A stretch of DNA of 37,703 nt. It comes from Candidatus Rifleibacteriota bacterium. GTDB taxonomy: Bacteria; Muiribacteriota; Ozemobacteria; Ozemobacterales; Ozemobacteraceae. Below the pieces are notes generated by a model, which worked only from the letters and a program-made list of their open reading frames with translations, was not told where the DNA came from and did no database searches. Location: contig CAJOND010000027.1 in the NCBI GenBank assembly GCA_905236675.1, forward strand, positions 1-37,703. The letters are read 5' to 3'. The position numbers and the translations under genes are program-made. This document shows, piece after piece, positions 1 to 9,340 of this stretch (positions within the stretch are counted from its first letter, which is position 1; each line of letters begins with the position of its first letter).

Positions 1-60
1 TGGCAGGCCAATCTAAAACGCACTTGTGCGTAGCTAGTAGTATTAGGGCTATGCCCGAAA

Positions 61-87
61 ATGAAAAACCACCCGCTATGCGGGTGG
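61..87 (-). terminator. Intrinsic terminator of the TPR protein gene
   Basis: A perfect 8-bp stem CCACCCGC/GCGGGTGG (69-76 and 80-87) with loop TAT is followed, on the minus strand, by a T-rich tail (TTTTTCATTTT). It lies 37 bases beyond the stop of the minus-strand TPR gene. Two smaller hairpins sit just beyond it, at 46-56 (GGGC/GCCC, also loop TAT) and 19-30 (CGCAC/GTGCG). Confidence 0.75.
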
Positions 88-123
88 ATATTTATTATTG
101 CTAAACTCTATTATCTTTTTTTA

Positions 124-2940
124 TTAGAATGGTTTACCACAAGAATTACAGTAATATTCATTAGCCGGGTTTACAGCTCCACAATGTGGACAATTCTTTT
201 TAGGACCTTGTATCATTGGTTCCGTTTTTGTTTGGGTAGTTTGTTGCTGAGCAACTATATCTTTATTCGGTTGAATTAAATCATTTGGATTCTGATTAAA
301 ATTATTTATATCAAAGTTAGCAAATGGATCAATATTTGATAATTCATCTTGACCAATACTATCATAATCAGGGAAAGCACTAGATTTTTTCGTATTGATC
401 GGTTTATTTGTATTGGTTGTAGGATTCTGATAATACATTTGCTGCTGCATCTGTTGATTATAATCTAATTGAGAATTGTTTTGTGCTGAGTTATTATAAT
501 AATCTTGATTTGATTCAGGTAACGTATTATTAGAATTACTACTCTGGTTACTGCCAGGATTAGTCATCTGTTGTTCATAATTTTGAGGATATGAATATGG
601 ATCATATGGTAGTTGATCAGCAGAAGCTGAAGAAGAATTGCTGAAGTCAGGAAATTTTTCATCTAAAATCTGCTGTATATTATTGGCTTTTTCTTGATTA
701 CCTATGGCTTTATAGGTTTCCTTCAAAGCATTATAATAACCAGCATTTTCAGGGGAAACTTTTATTGCTTTTTCAAATGTTTTAGCACTTTGTTCTGTAT
801 ATATTAAACGTCCAAGATATACATCTGCAAGATAAGTTATAGCCGAATTATCATTAGGATATAATGAAATATACTTGGATATATATTCCTGAGCTAATTT
901 ATGATCGGCTTTATTTGTCATATAGGCCTTTGCTAAGTATTCTACTGCATCTTTACGATTATCGTTAATCTTTAATAAACCTTGGATATGTTCTAATGCA
1001 ATTGGTGATGTTTCTCCAATGGCCATAGCTGTTTCACCAGCAATGTTTTTTGCTAAAGGTGATTTGGCATCTTTTTTTAAATATTCTGAAATTATACGAT
1101 AGGCTAATTCATTTTCGCCTTTCTTTTGTAAAGCTGCTGAATATAGTAACATTACAAGTTTTCTATTACTTACATCATCTTTTTCATAACGTTGTTTTAG
1201 AAAATTGTAATATGCCTCATAACTACCGGTTTCTTTAATTTTTTCAAGTGTTTTAGCCATTCTTTGTGCTTTAGAATGCTTTAGATATTCACTAATCTTA
1301 GGATGTATAATCATAATAATAGTTATAAGAAGTAGATATACGCCAATTTGGCACTTTTTTAGCCTTGTTAACCAGATTAATTTATTCGCTTTTTGTTTAT
1401 ATTTTGAATCTGTATTTACTACTTCTTTAAAATAATTAATGGCTTCATCGCCATCGCCTTTATTATATTTTGCATAGCCTTGTGCAAAATTATATAATGA
1501 TTTATGTTCTGTATTCTTTTCTAAAGGTTTAGATGCATTTGCTGCTTCTTCATATTTATCTAATTCCAGGTAAGCTTCTGTTAGAACTACTCCTATTTCT
1601 TCTTTATGTTCAGGAAAATCTTTTAGCAATAATTCACCTTGAGTAGTTGCAGATTCATAATTCTTTGCTTTAAAAAACTCTTGTATTTCTGCAAAAGTTT
1701 TAATATATCTGTTATTTCTTTCTTTTTCTTTTTTTATTTTCCCATCTAATTCATTAATCTTTTGGGCTATATCAGGATCTTTTCGAAGAGCTAAAGCTTT
1801 CTTTAATTCCTCAAGTGCTTTTTCGTTATTGTTTTGTTCCTCATATTTTAGAGCATTTCTTTTGTAATTTGCTATTTTATTGTCTCTATCTTTTTTAAGT
1901 TCTTCTTCTTGTTGCTTAATTCTTTCTTCAGCTTCAATCTTATCATTGATTTCTTCTATCTTATTTTTAATTAAAGTATACTTTTCAGATAAATCTTCAT
2001 TATCAGGATATAATTGTATTGCTTCCTCAGCTTTAATTGAAGCGTTTTCATAATCTTCTTTTTTGATAAGAGAATTTAATTCATCTATATACTTTCTAAG
2101 ATTTACTAACTTTTCTAACTCTTCAATTTTTGAATCTAATTCAGAAGATTTAGAAGAAGAAAACTTAGAAGCTTCTTTTAATAATCCAATTGCTTTCTCA
2201 TATTCTTTTTTATTTATTTCATATTCTGCTTTTTCAAGTATTTCATTGATTTTTGTTTCTTCTATAGATTTTATTTGTCTTTTTAAAGAATATATTTCAT
2301 CATTAGTATTTCTTATCTTGTTTGCATGATTTAAGAAAGTTTCAGCTTTAACATAATCTTTCTTTGCATAATATGCTTTTGCACAAATTATCAATGCAGA
2401 TTGAAGACTTGTATCTTCACCCTGATCTAATAATTGTTGATTATTTTTGTAAAGGAAATCGCTTTCTTTAATTATGCTGTCATAATTATCATTTGAAATC
2501 CATGTATCAAACAGTGATTCCCAAATTTTTGTTGCTGCTGGATACGCATGACATGCTTTTAATTGATATTCTATCTTTTTTGCAGTCTGCCCGTTATTCT
2601 GAGCTACTTTTGCTAAATTTATATAGATTGAACCTAATGCTTTTTGAGTATCAAGATCGGTTGGATTAATCGACTTTGCTTTTGATAAATATTTTTCTGC
2701 TTCATCCACTCTTTTTAATTTTAGAAGTGATAACCCAGCAAAATAATTTGCTTCCCAATTTTCTGGATCCTGATTTATTGCAGTTCTGAAGTTGTCAAAG
2801 GCTTTATCATATTGAAATAAATTATAATAGTCACGACCAGTTTTTATAAAGTTTTCTACTGAACTCGTTTGAGAAAAAAGATTGATATTTATAAAAAATG
2901 TAAAGAAGATAATAAGTGTATATATATATTTTTTTTGCAT
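124..2940 (-). CDS. Large TPR membrane protein with C-terminal zinc ribbon
   Basis: 938 residues, no specific function recognised. An N-terminal signal peptide or anchor (about 1-24) is followed by TPR-like repeats (about 30-115), then a long charged, helical, probably coiled-coil region (about 190-420) with further TPR-like units. One clear membrane segment lies near 530-550. A second set of TPR-like repeats (about 560-750), a Gln/Asn/Ser-rich linker (about 765-905) and a terminal double-CxxC zinc ribbon (CPHC and CNSC) complete it. If the first segment is exported, the N-terminal half is periplasmic and the C-terminal half with the zinc ribbon cytoplasmic, so the protein could link envelope and cytoplasmic partners. 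That topology is inferred. It is divergent from secD and has its own promoter and terminator. GGGA lies upstream of the ATG. Confidence 0.85.
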   Translation of the reverse strand: MQKKYIYTLIIFFTFFININLFSQTSSVENFIKTGRDYYNLFQYDKAFDNFRTAINQDPENWEANYFAGLSLLKLKRVDEAEKYLSKAKSINPTDLDTQKALGSIYINLAKVAQNNGQTAKKIEYQLKACHAYPAATKIWESLFDTWISNDNYDSIIKESDFLYKNNQQLLDQGEDTSLQSALIICAKAYYAKKDYVKAETFLNHANKIRNTNDEIYSLKRQIKSIEETKINEILEKAEYEINKKEYEKAIGLLKEASKFSSSKSSELDSKIEELEKLVNLRKYIDELNSLIKKEDYENASIKAEEAIQLYPDNEDLSEKYTLIKNKIEEINDKIEAEERIKQQEEELKKDRDNKIANYKRNALKYEEQNNNEKALEELKKALALRKDPDIAQKINELDGKIKKEKERNNRYIKTFAEIQEFFKAKNYESATTQGELLLKDFPEHKEEIGVVLTEAYLELDKYEEAANASKPLEKNTEHKSLYNFAQGYAKYNKGDGDEAINYFKEVVNTDSKYKQKANKLIWLTRLKKCQIGVYLLLITIIMIIHPKISEYLKHSKAQRMAKTLEKIKETGSYEAYYNFLKQRYEKDDVSNRKLVMLLYSAALQKKGENELAYRIISEYLKKDAKSPLAKNIAGETAMAIGETSPIALEHIQGLLKINDNRKDAVEYLAKAYMTNKADHKLAQEYISKYISLYPNDNSAITYLADVYLGRLIYTEQSAKTFEKAIKVSPENAGYYNALKETYKAIGNQEKANNIQQILDEKFPDFSNSSSASADQLPYDPYSYPQNYEQQMTNPGSNQSSNSNNTLPESNQDYYNNSAQNNSQLDYNQQMQQQMYYQNPTTNTNKPINTKKSSAFPDYDSIGQDELSNIDPFANFDINNFNQNPNDLIQPNKDIVAQQQTTQTKTEPMIQGPKKNCPHCGAVNPANEYYCNSCGKPF

Positions 2941-2960
2941 TTTAATTTCCCTAAATTAGT

Positions 2961-2989
2961 ATAATAAGATAAACAAATATTCTATTCAA
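2961..2989 (-). promoter_or_regulatory. Sigma70-type promoter for the TPR gene
   Basis: On the minus strand, TTGAAT (2989-2984), a 17-base spacer and TATTAT (2966-2961) lie about 20 bases before the ATG at 2940. The fit is by eye; the region is very AT-rich, so chance matches are possible. Confidence 0.5.
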
Positions 2990-3113
2990 TGTAAATAATT
3001 TTTTTTTAATTAACATTTTAGATTCTTTTCAAATAGTTTTATTTGTTTTTATTGAATTGCTAATAGAAATTTGATTAATTAAAATAATTATAAAGTTGGT
3101 TATTTAAAAATGA

Positions 3114-3142
3114 TTGACAACTTTTGTTTTAATCTTTATAAT
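3114..3142 (+). promoter_or_regulatory. Consensus sigma70 promoter for secDF
   Basis: A perfect TTGACA (3114-3119), an exact 17-base spacer and a perfect TATAAT (3137-3142). Transcription should begin near 3149, giving a leader of about 35 bases before secD. It is the best promoter in the window and suggests strong constitutive expression. Confidence 0.85.
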
Positions 3143-3183
3143 TATGCCACTTATTTTGACCTATATCGCATGGAGTATTGGAA

Positions 3184-4878
3184 ATGAAGAAAAATAATAC
3201 TACAAAGATTGTTGTGACAGTAGTAGTATTGCTAATTGCGGTAATATTTACTCTGCCATCTACCCCGTTATGGGATTCAGCATTCGGAACTCTATCCCCT
3301 GACGAACAAAAAGGAATGCCAATTGATTTGTTTGAATATTCAAGTAATCCAGATGGCAGTATTCTTTTGACTATGACAGTAAATACATCTGCTCAAATAT
3401 TTACTAGAAAAAATCCTGCTAATGTTGATGATTTTCTAGATAGAATCAGCGATATTATCCGACAGAAATTAATCAAAAAAGGATATAAAGCTGAATCTCA
3501 AAATATTAATTTGATTGATAAAAAAAGAACACTGTTAATAAAATCAAAAGAATCTCAAGCTATTACTATAGATAAACTTAAATCCGATATTAAAGACTCC
3601 AACCTCTATGCAAAATATGACCTTTTAATCGCTAGTTTCTTCCCCTCTAAAAAAATGACCATGGGACTTGACCTTAAAGGTGGTCTCGATATAGTTTATC
3701 AAGTAGAATTAGACTCTAATAATAATTCTGGAACTGATGCAGTAAATAGAACTGTAGAAATTATTAGAAGCCGTATTGATAAATATGGTATAGCAGAACC
3801 TAGTATTAAAGCTCAAGAAGGAAATCGTATCAGGATTCAGATTCCTGGTAGCAATAGTAATGATGCAATTGAAATCAAAAAGACTATTGAAGATACTGCA
3901 AAACTTGAATTCCATATAGTAAAAGATCAGAGTGTTTCACCAACAGATTTTATGCCAGGTCCTAACGACATGGTATGTGCTTCTAAGAATGATAATTTGT
4001 ATTATCTCTTAGAAAGAAATCCTAGTGATGTTACTGGTGAACATTTAAGTTATGCAAAAGTTGCACGTGATGAAATGAACCAACCTGTAATTCACCTGGA
4101 ATTCAATGCAGAAGGCCAGATTAAATTTGGAACTATTACAAGAAATAATGTTGGTAGACAACTTGCTATAGTTCTCAGTGATTTCTCTTCTGGTGTAATG
4201 TTTGTACACAGTGCTCCTAGAATTCAAACTGCAATAACTGGCGGCAATGCTCAGATTACTGGCGGTTTTTCTCTTGAAGAAGCTAAGAGATTGGCTTTAA
4301 CCTTAAGATCTGGAGCTCTTCCTGCTACATTAAGAGAACTTGAAAGTAGTGTTGTTGGTCCAACTCTTGGTGAAAAGTCTGTTAAAGCAGGTTTCCTATC
4401 AGGTTTCTTAGGATTTGCGTTAGTAATGATTTATATGTTGGTATTCTATAAATCTTGTGGTTTTATTGCTGACGTTGCTTTAATTTTTAACTCTTTGATT
4501 GTTTTTGCTTCACTGGTTATTTTTGGTGGAACTATGACACTTCCTGGTATAGCTGGATTTATTCTTTCATTAGGTATGGCTGTTGACGCAAATATAATCA
4601 TATTCGAACGAATTAGAGAAGAATATCATTCTGGTAAAACAACAAGGGCTTCTATTGCATCTGGTTTTGATAGAGCATTCTCTTGTATATTAGACTCTAA
4701 CGTTACTACTCTTCTTGTTGTTGCAATTCTTTATTATTTCACAACAGGATCTGTAAGAGGTTTTGCTACTACTCTTGGAATTGGTTTAATAGCTAACCTT
4801 TATACTGCTGTTGCCTTTAGTAAATTTTGTCTTGAATCTTGGTTTATTGGGCATCCTGAAAGAAAATTAGGACTATAA
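3184..4878 (+). CDS. secD: Protein translocase subunit SecD
   Basis: SecD works with SecF to use the proton or sodium gradient to complete export through SecYEG. The protein has an N-terminal membrane segment, a large periplasmic P1 region with the family motif GLDLKGG (near residue 162), and five C-terminal membrane segments, including the conserved stretch with AVDANIIIFERIREE. At 564 residues it is a normal size. The frame opens at TTG 3178, but GGAG (3172-3175) is only 2 bases from that TTG and 8 bases from ATG 3184, so ATG is preferred. secF follows after 19 bases on the same transcript. No yajC lies upstream. Confidence 0.95.
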   Translation: MKKNNTTKIVVTVVVLLIAVIFTLPSTPLWDSAFGTLSPDEQKGMPIDLFEYSSNPDGSILLTMTVNTSAQIFTRKNPANVDDFLDRISDIIRQKLIKKGYKAESQNINLIDKKRTLLIKSKESQAITIDKLKSDIKDSNLYAKYDLLIASFFPSKKMTMGLDLKGGLDIVYQVELDSNNNSGTDAVNRTVEIIRSRIDKYGIAEPSIKAQEGNRIRIQIPGSNSNDAIEIKKTIEDTAKLEFHIVKDQSVSPTDFMPGPNDMVCASKNDNLYYLLERNPSDVTGEHLSYAKVARDEMNQPVIHLEFNAEGQIKFGTITRNNVGRQLAIVLSDFSSGVMFVHSAPRIQTAITGGNAQITGGFSLEEAKRLALTLRSGALPATLRELESSVVGPTLGEKSVKAGFLSGFLGFALVMIYMLVFYKSCGFIADVALIFNSLIVFASLVIFGGTMTLPGIAGFILSLGMAVDANIIIFERIREEYHSGKTTRASIASGFDRAFSCILDSNVTTLLVVAILYYFTTGSVRGFATTLGIGLIANLYTAVAFSKFCLESWFIGHPERKLGL

Positions 4879-4897
4879 GTAGAGTAGGAGGTTAATG

Positions 4898-5860
4898 ATG
4901 AACACTAAATTACGTTTTGTTGAAAATAGATATATATTTTATACAATCTCTGGCGTGATGTTATTAATTGCCTTGTTTTCTCTTTTTACAAAAGGCTTAA
5001 ATTATGGTATCGACTTTAAAGGTGGTAATATATTAAAAGTTGTTTTTGAAAAAGAAACAGATGACAAAGCAATTAGAGAAGTTTTTAATAAAATAGGAAC
5101 TAAAACACAGTTATATTTTAATGTAGATCAGATTACTATTCAAAATGTTGCAAATGATAAGAAAGAATTTATTATTCAATATCCTGTCAATAAAATTGAA
5201 TCAATTGAAGCTAATAACGTCAAAATGATGATTGAAACAGAATTGAATAATGAAATGCCATATTCGCTTGAACAATCAAGTTCTATTGGGCCAACAATTG
5301 GTGATGAATTAAAAAGACAAGGTATAATAGCTGCATTTTTATCTTGTGTTGGTATTCTCCTTTACTTGGGCTATAGATTTGATTTTCATTCTGCTGCTGG
5401 TGTTGTCATTGCTGTTGTTCATGACTTAATTATTACACTTGGTTTCATCTCAATAATGGGTTCTTTTAAAAATTTGCAGATAACATTTGATACCACAGTT
5501 CTTGCTGCTATACTAACCTTATTAGGTTATTCTGTTAATGACTCTATTGTTGTTTTTGACAGAATACGTGAAAATATCAGAATTAGTAAAAATGGAACTG
5601 CATATAAACAGATAGTTAACGATTCTATAAATCAGTGCATATCTAGAACAATTAATACGACTATAACTACTTTATTACCTTTATTCGCCCTAGTATTATA
5701 CGGTGGCGATACATTAAGAGGTTTTTCTGTTTCCTTGTTGTTTGGTTGTTTAATCGGTACTTATTCTTCTAACTGTCTGGCTGCTACCTGCATTATTGAT
5801 ATATTCAAGAAAAAGGGTGAAGCAACTAAAGGTACAGATTTAGTTCCTGCTCATAATTGA
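4898..5860 (+). CDS. secF: Protein translocase subunit SecF
   Basis: Partner of SecD in the translocase accessory complex of the inner membrane. It shows the N-terminal segment followed by GIDFKGG and the C-terminal SecD/SecF membrane core with the YSVNDSIVVFDRIRE stretch. It is 320 residues, normal for SecF. Two adjacent ATG codons are possible starts. AGGAGG (4886-4891) is 3 bases from the first (4895) and 6 bases from the second (4898), so the second is taken. The gene ends just before a strong terminator, making secDF a two-gene operon. Confidence 0.95.
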   Translation: MNTKLRFVENRYIFYTISGVMLLIALFSLFTKGLNYGIDFKGGNILKVVFEKETDDKAIREVFNKIGTKTQLYFNVDQITIQNVANDKKEFIIQYPVNKIESIEANNVKMMIETELNNEMPYSLEQSSSIGPTIGDELKRQGIIAAFLSCVGILLYLGYRFDFHSAAGVVIAVVHDLIITLGFISIMGSFKNLQITFDTTVLAAILTLLGYSVNDSIVVFDRIRENIRISKNGTAYKQIVNDSINQCISRTINTTITTLLPLFALVLYGGDTLRGFSVSLLFGCLIGTYSSNCLAATCIIDIFKKKGEATKGTDLVPAHN

Positions 5861-5867
5861 TAACTCT

Positions 5868-5898
5868 AAAAAAGAGCCGCAATTATGCGGCTCTTTTT
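5868..5898 (+). terminator. Intrinsic terminator after secF
   Basis: A 12-bp stem (5869-5880 pairing with 5887-5898, core GAGCCGC/GCGGCTC) with loop AATTAT ends in a run of five T. It begins 8 bases after the secF stop. Confidence 0.9.
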
Positions 5899-5907
5899 AT
5901 ATATTGA

Positions 5908-5976
5908 TTTCTCTTTTTTATAGTTCCTTATCCTTTTTCTTCTCTCTCCTCTCTTTTATCTTCCTTCTTCAAACTT
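5908..5976. repeat. Pyrimidine-rich intergenic tract upstream of dtd
   Basis: About 70 bases made almost entirely of C and T on the plus strand, built from units such as ATCTTCC and TCTCTCC. It resembles, in reverse complement, the purine-rich tract at 13664-13889 and resembles directly the tract at 14138-14187. It occupies the space where the dtd ribosome-binding site would be expected. Confidence 0.5.
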
Positions 5977-5985
5977 ATCTAAAAA

Positions 5986-6432
5986 ATGAAAGCATTAGTT
6001 CAAAGAGTAAATAAAGCATCATTATCGGTAAATGGTGTGTTGATTTCTGAAATATCCAAAGGATTAGTATGTTACTTAGGTATTGGTAAAGGTGATACCG
6101 AAAAAGATCTTTTATGGTTAGTTAAAAAAGTTTCAGGTCTTAGAATTTTTTCAGATGAAAACGGAAAGATGAATCTTTCTATTAAAGATTTGAATCTTGA
6201 GATTTTAGTTGTTTCTCAATTTACTCTTTATGGTGATGTAAAAAAGGGCTTCCGTCCTAGTTTTATTGAAGCAGAATTGCCAGATGTAGCAAATAAAATG
6301 TATGAACAATTTTGTTCTGAATTAGAAAAGGTAGGTATTAAAAAAGTTTCTAAAGGTGTCTTTGGAGCAGATATGCTTATATCTCAAGAGAATACTGGTC
6401 CAGTTACTATAATGATTGATTCAAAATGCTAA
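5986..6432 (+). CDS. dtd: D-aminoacyl-tRNA deacylase
   Basis: Dtd hydrolyses D-amino acids (and glycine mischarged on tRNA-Ala) from tRNA in the cytoplasm. The 148-residue protein is the usual size and starts in family style (MKALVQRV). It has both catalytic signatures: SQFTLYGD (near residue 78) and the C-terminal GPVT motif followed by MIDSK. No Shine-Dalgarno sequence precedes the ATG; the upstream region is a pyrimidine tract and then AAAAA, which is unusual beside the strong sites of neighbouring genes. The stop overlaps the convergent minus-strand gene by 4 bases. Confidence 0.93.
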   Translation: MKALVQRVNKASLSVNGVLISEISKGLVCYLGIGKGDTEKDLLWLVKKVSGLRIFSDENGKMNLSIKDLNLEILVVSQFTLYGDVKKGFRPSFIEAELPDVANKMYEQFCSELEKVGIKKVSKGVFGADMLISQENTGPVTIMIDSKC

Positions 6433-6848
6433 ATAAAGAGTTTGCTTTTTAGCCGTCGCATATTTTTTAAATTTTCATCTGAATCTGGCGCTAAGCCTTC
6501 TTTTTTTAATTTAATTTCAAGTTTTTTTTCAATATTTTCAAAAGTTACTTTATCTAATATTATATTTGTAGGTTTAACATAGTAGTTTAATGCCTGCATT
6601 ATTAAAAAGTCTCTATCAAATGATGAAAGCCCTTTTTGAGCACTTATTTGCTTTAGTATTTCCATGTCTTTTTCTGGAATATCTTCAAAAGGATCTTTAT
6701 TTAATGCTTTATTTCTAGAATAAAAATAAATTAAACCTAGAATTATTATAATAATAGAAAAAATAAGGAAGTAAGTATTTAGATTTGTATCCTGCTGATT
6801 AAAATAATTAGTTAATGCATGTAAAAACGTTTTACCAGATATTTTCAT
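6429..6848 (-). CDS. Small single-pass membrane protein, function unknown
   Basis: 139 residues, not recognised. An N-terminal region of about 24 residues is followed by one membrane segment (about 26-44, rich in Ile) and a mostly helical cytoplasmic domain with charged residues. It is the last gene of the HEAT-repeat operon, starting 8 bases after the preceding stop, without an evident Shine-Dalgarno sequence, so it is probably translated by coupling. Placement suggests it anchors or assists the HEAT proteins, but this is only inference. Confidence 0.75.
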   Translation of the reverse strand: MKISGKTFLHALTNYFNQQDTNLNTYFLIFSIIIIILGLIYFYSRNKALNKDPFEDIPEKDMEILKQISAQKGLSSFDRDFLIMQALNYYVKPTNIILDKVTFENIEKKLEIKLKKEGLAPDSDENLKNMRRLKSKLFI

Positions 6849-6856
6849 TACAAATT

Positions 6857-9340
6857 CTAAATAAGTTTATAACTTAACTCCTTAACAAGGTTTCGTATTT
6901 TTTGTGATTTATCTTTTCTTAATAAGGGCATATATGGAGGGTTAATTCTAGATATAGCTTTGATAGCATTAAATCTGATTAATTCGTTCTGGTCTTGTAA
7001 ATATTGAAATGCAAGCTGCATGTATAGAGGTTCGCCAATTTCTCCAATTGCCCAAAGCGCACTTGCTTTCATATTATTGTCTTTATCTGATAACATATTT
7101 TGTAGAATTTGTGTAACGTTATATTTGCCAAATCTACATATTCCAACTATAGCATTAGCACGTATTCTATTATTAGAATCTTCTAAATATGGGAATAAAA
7201 TCCTTGTTACAGTATTATCTCCGAGACTTGCAATAGCTTCAATTGTATTGGCCCTGACTCTAGCATCAGGATCATTAAAGAAACTAATTAGATGTTTTAC
7301 TACTTCTTTATCACCAACGATACCTAAAGTTTTTACAATTGCAGCTCTAACTTTCTTTGAAGGGTCTTTCATTGCTGAGATCAACGCATATTTTCCTTTT
7401 TCATCAACTTGGATATTTTCTAATAATAATGCTGCTTTTAATCTGGTTGATGGATCGTAAGAACGTAAATCATTAATAATTTCGTCAGAAAAATTACTGT
7501 CAATTTTTTGAATTGCTTGAGCAGCGAGTTTCCGCATTTCTGGCTTCATGTTATTATAATTTATTTTGTATCGTTCTTTGGTAAGAGTTGCGATTTCCTG
7601 CTTAGCATAGTTTCTTAAATCTTCATTTTCACTATTAATATATCTTATTAAATATGAAGAAATCTTGTTAGCATCTATTTGATTTTTTACTTTTTTCAAT
7701 ATATATAAATCAATTTCTGGGTCAGGATCTTCTAAGGCTTCTATAGCAACCTTTTCTGTAATGATTGAACGGTCATTTATCAAACATTTTATTGCTGATT
7801 TTCTTACGCATGAGTCAGGATCCTTTGTATATGATTTAATTATATCTAAGTATCCTGGGCTTTTCATTTGGGCAAATATTTCAATAGCAGCTGCTCTAAC
7901 TTCTGGGTCATCATCTCTTAAAAACTTTTCTATTGAAATATTATGATATCTTGTTACCAGATTTTTACGAAATACATTAGAGTCTTCTTCATCTTCAAAA
8001 GCATTTGAAAGTTTTATAGCAAGTCTCCATAAAACATCATCTGCTCTAGCATTTAAAGAGCTTAAAAGTATAGACCCAAAAGATGGTTCTGTTTTGATTA
8101 TCCATAAATAAATATCGTATTTATCATCAAATGACCAATCTTTTAGTAAATAATAGATTTCATAAAAATCTTTTGAAACTAAATCAATAATGACTGGTCT
8201 TACTAATTCATGGTTATAAGAGCAGAATTCAAAAAATAATTTTCTAACTGTTTTATAATAATCTTCATTTAAATCTTCTCTTGTACGCATTATACTGGTA
8301 ATTTGTTTTTCCCAGAAACCTATGAAATTAGTGAGTGTTGTTTTATTTGGTTCTTTGGGGTCTTTAATTCTTTTATAAGTTTTCCTTACTAATTCAATTA
8401 GACAGTTTAATGCAAGCTCGCGTAATTCTACTGAAGAATAGCTAAGTAAATCAAAGACTGTGTCATAACAAAATGGGTCGATTTTTTTCAGTAAATTTGG
8501 AAGAACTTTAATTTTATATTTTATATCATTTAAAGAAATAATAAATTTCAATACAAGCAATAAAGAATTGCTGCTTTTCGGAAGAATTACTATATCTATT
8601 AATCCTATAATACCATCAGCACTATTAGAATTAATATATTCAGCAAAATATTTTATTAATTCATTCAGTTCATAGTCAGATAATATTTCTATTATTATTT
8701 CTTTATTGCCACTAGAGGCTATTGGATAAAAACTTAAAAATAAAGGAATAAAATCTGGTCTATTAAATTTTATAATAGTAGAAAAATAAAACTCTTTTAT
8801 CATTGGATCTGGTTGGTTAAAATTATTTTTTAAACTGTCAAATAGTTCCAGATCTTCCATTATTGTAACTATTTCAAAATAAAGCTGAGAGTTTTTATCT
8901 TGAGGGACACATCTTAAAAAAGAACCTAATAATTCATCAGTTGGTATTTTTAAAATATAGCTAACTAGAGTTTTCTTTAAATCTTCTTCATTTATAGTTA
9001 ATTGTTTGACTAATTCATCTATTGTATCAGATGAACATATATTAAATAATGCTTTATAAATAGCAAAGTATATTTCTTTATCAAAAGTTTTTAAAAGTTT
9101 TTGAAAAGTAGGTAAGGCTTTTTCTGATGTTCTGAGACCTAATATATCAATAATATCAATTTTAGTTTCTTTTGGTGTTATAGGTAAAGTTAATTCATTA
9201 ATTAAGAAACTTTCACATGATTCATCCTGCTTATTGATTAATTCTTTATATGCTGATTCTCTAGTCTCTTCGTTTTCACTTTTTAATTCGTTTATTAATG
9301 TTTCATTATCTTTACTTTTTGAAAATATCGACCAAATCAT
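6857..9340 (-). CDS. Giant HEAT-repeat protein, second of a tandem pair
   Basis: 827 residues made of helical HEAT-like repeats. The clearest block is the C-terminal 300 residues, with units such as DPSKKVRAAIVKTLG and DPDARVRANTIEAIASLGD. No signal peptide, membrane segment or catalytic motif is visible, so a cytoplasmic scaffold is likely. It is a paralogue of the upstream gene: both begin with a short W/F-rich N-terminus and share the same order of C-terminal units around a YKI..(N/D)KM(K/P)(P/E)E linker. Its ATG overlaps the upstream TGA as ATGA, indicating translational coupling. Target unknown. Confidence 0.88.
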   Translation of the reverse strand: MIWSIFSKSKDNETLINELKSENEETRESAYKELINKQDESCESFLINELTLPITPKETKIDIIDILGLRTSEKALPTFQKLLKTFDKEIYFAIYKALFNICSSDTIDELVKQLTINEEDLKKTLVSYILKIPTDELLGSFLRCVPQDKNSQLYFEIVTIMEDLELFDSLKNNFNQPDPMIKEFYFSTIIKFNRPDFIPLFLSFYPIASSGNKEIIIEILSDYELNELIKYFAEYINSNSADGIIGLIDIVILPKSSNSLLLVLKFIISLNDIKYKIKVLPNLLKKIDPFCYDTVFDLLSYSSVELRELALNCLIELVRKTYKRIKDPKEPNKTTLTNFIGFWEKQITSIMRTREDLNEDYYKTVRKLFFEFCSYNHELVRPVIIDLVSKDFYEIYYLLKDWSFDDKYDIYLWIIKTEPSFGSILLSSLNARADDVLWRLAIKLSNAFEDEEDSNVFRKNLVTRYHNISIEKFLRDDDPEVRAAAIEIFAQMKSPGYLDIIKSYTKDPDSCVRKSAIKCLINDRSIITEKVAIEALEDPDPEIDLYILKKVKNQIDANKISSYLIRYINSENEDLRNYAKQEIATLTKERYKINYNNMKPEMRKLAAQAIQKIDSNFSDEIINDLRSYDPSTRLKAALLLENIQVDEKGKYALISAMKDPSKKVRAAIVKTLGIVGDKEVVKHLISFFNDPDARVRANTIEAIASLGDNTVTRILFPYLEDSNNRIRANAIVGICRFGKYNVTQILQNMLSDKDNNMKASALWAIGEIGEPLYMQLAFQYLQDQNELIRFNAIKAISRINPPYMPLLRKDKSQKIRNLVKELSYKLI

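Noticed and set aside
1..60. Small hairpins at the left edge as a possible RNA gene or repeat array
   Set aside because: Stems of 4-5 bp only, no conserved RNA core recognised, and the region is cut by the window edge.
3170..3187. Tiny open frame (MEYWK) overlapping the secD start as ATGA
   Set aside because: Five codons without a conserved theme; its GGAG serves secD instead. It may be chance.
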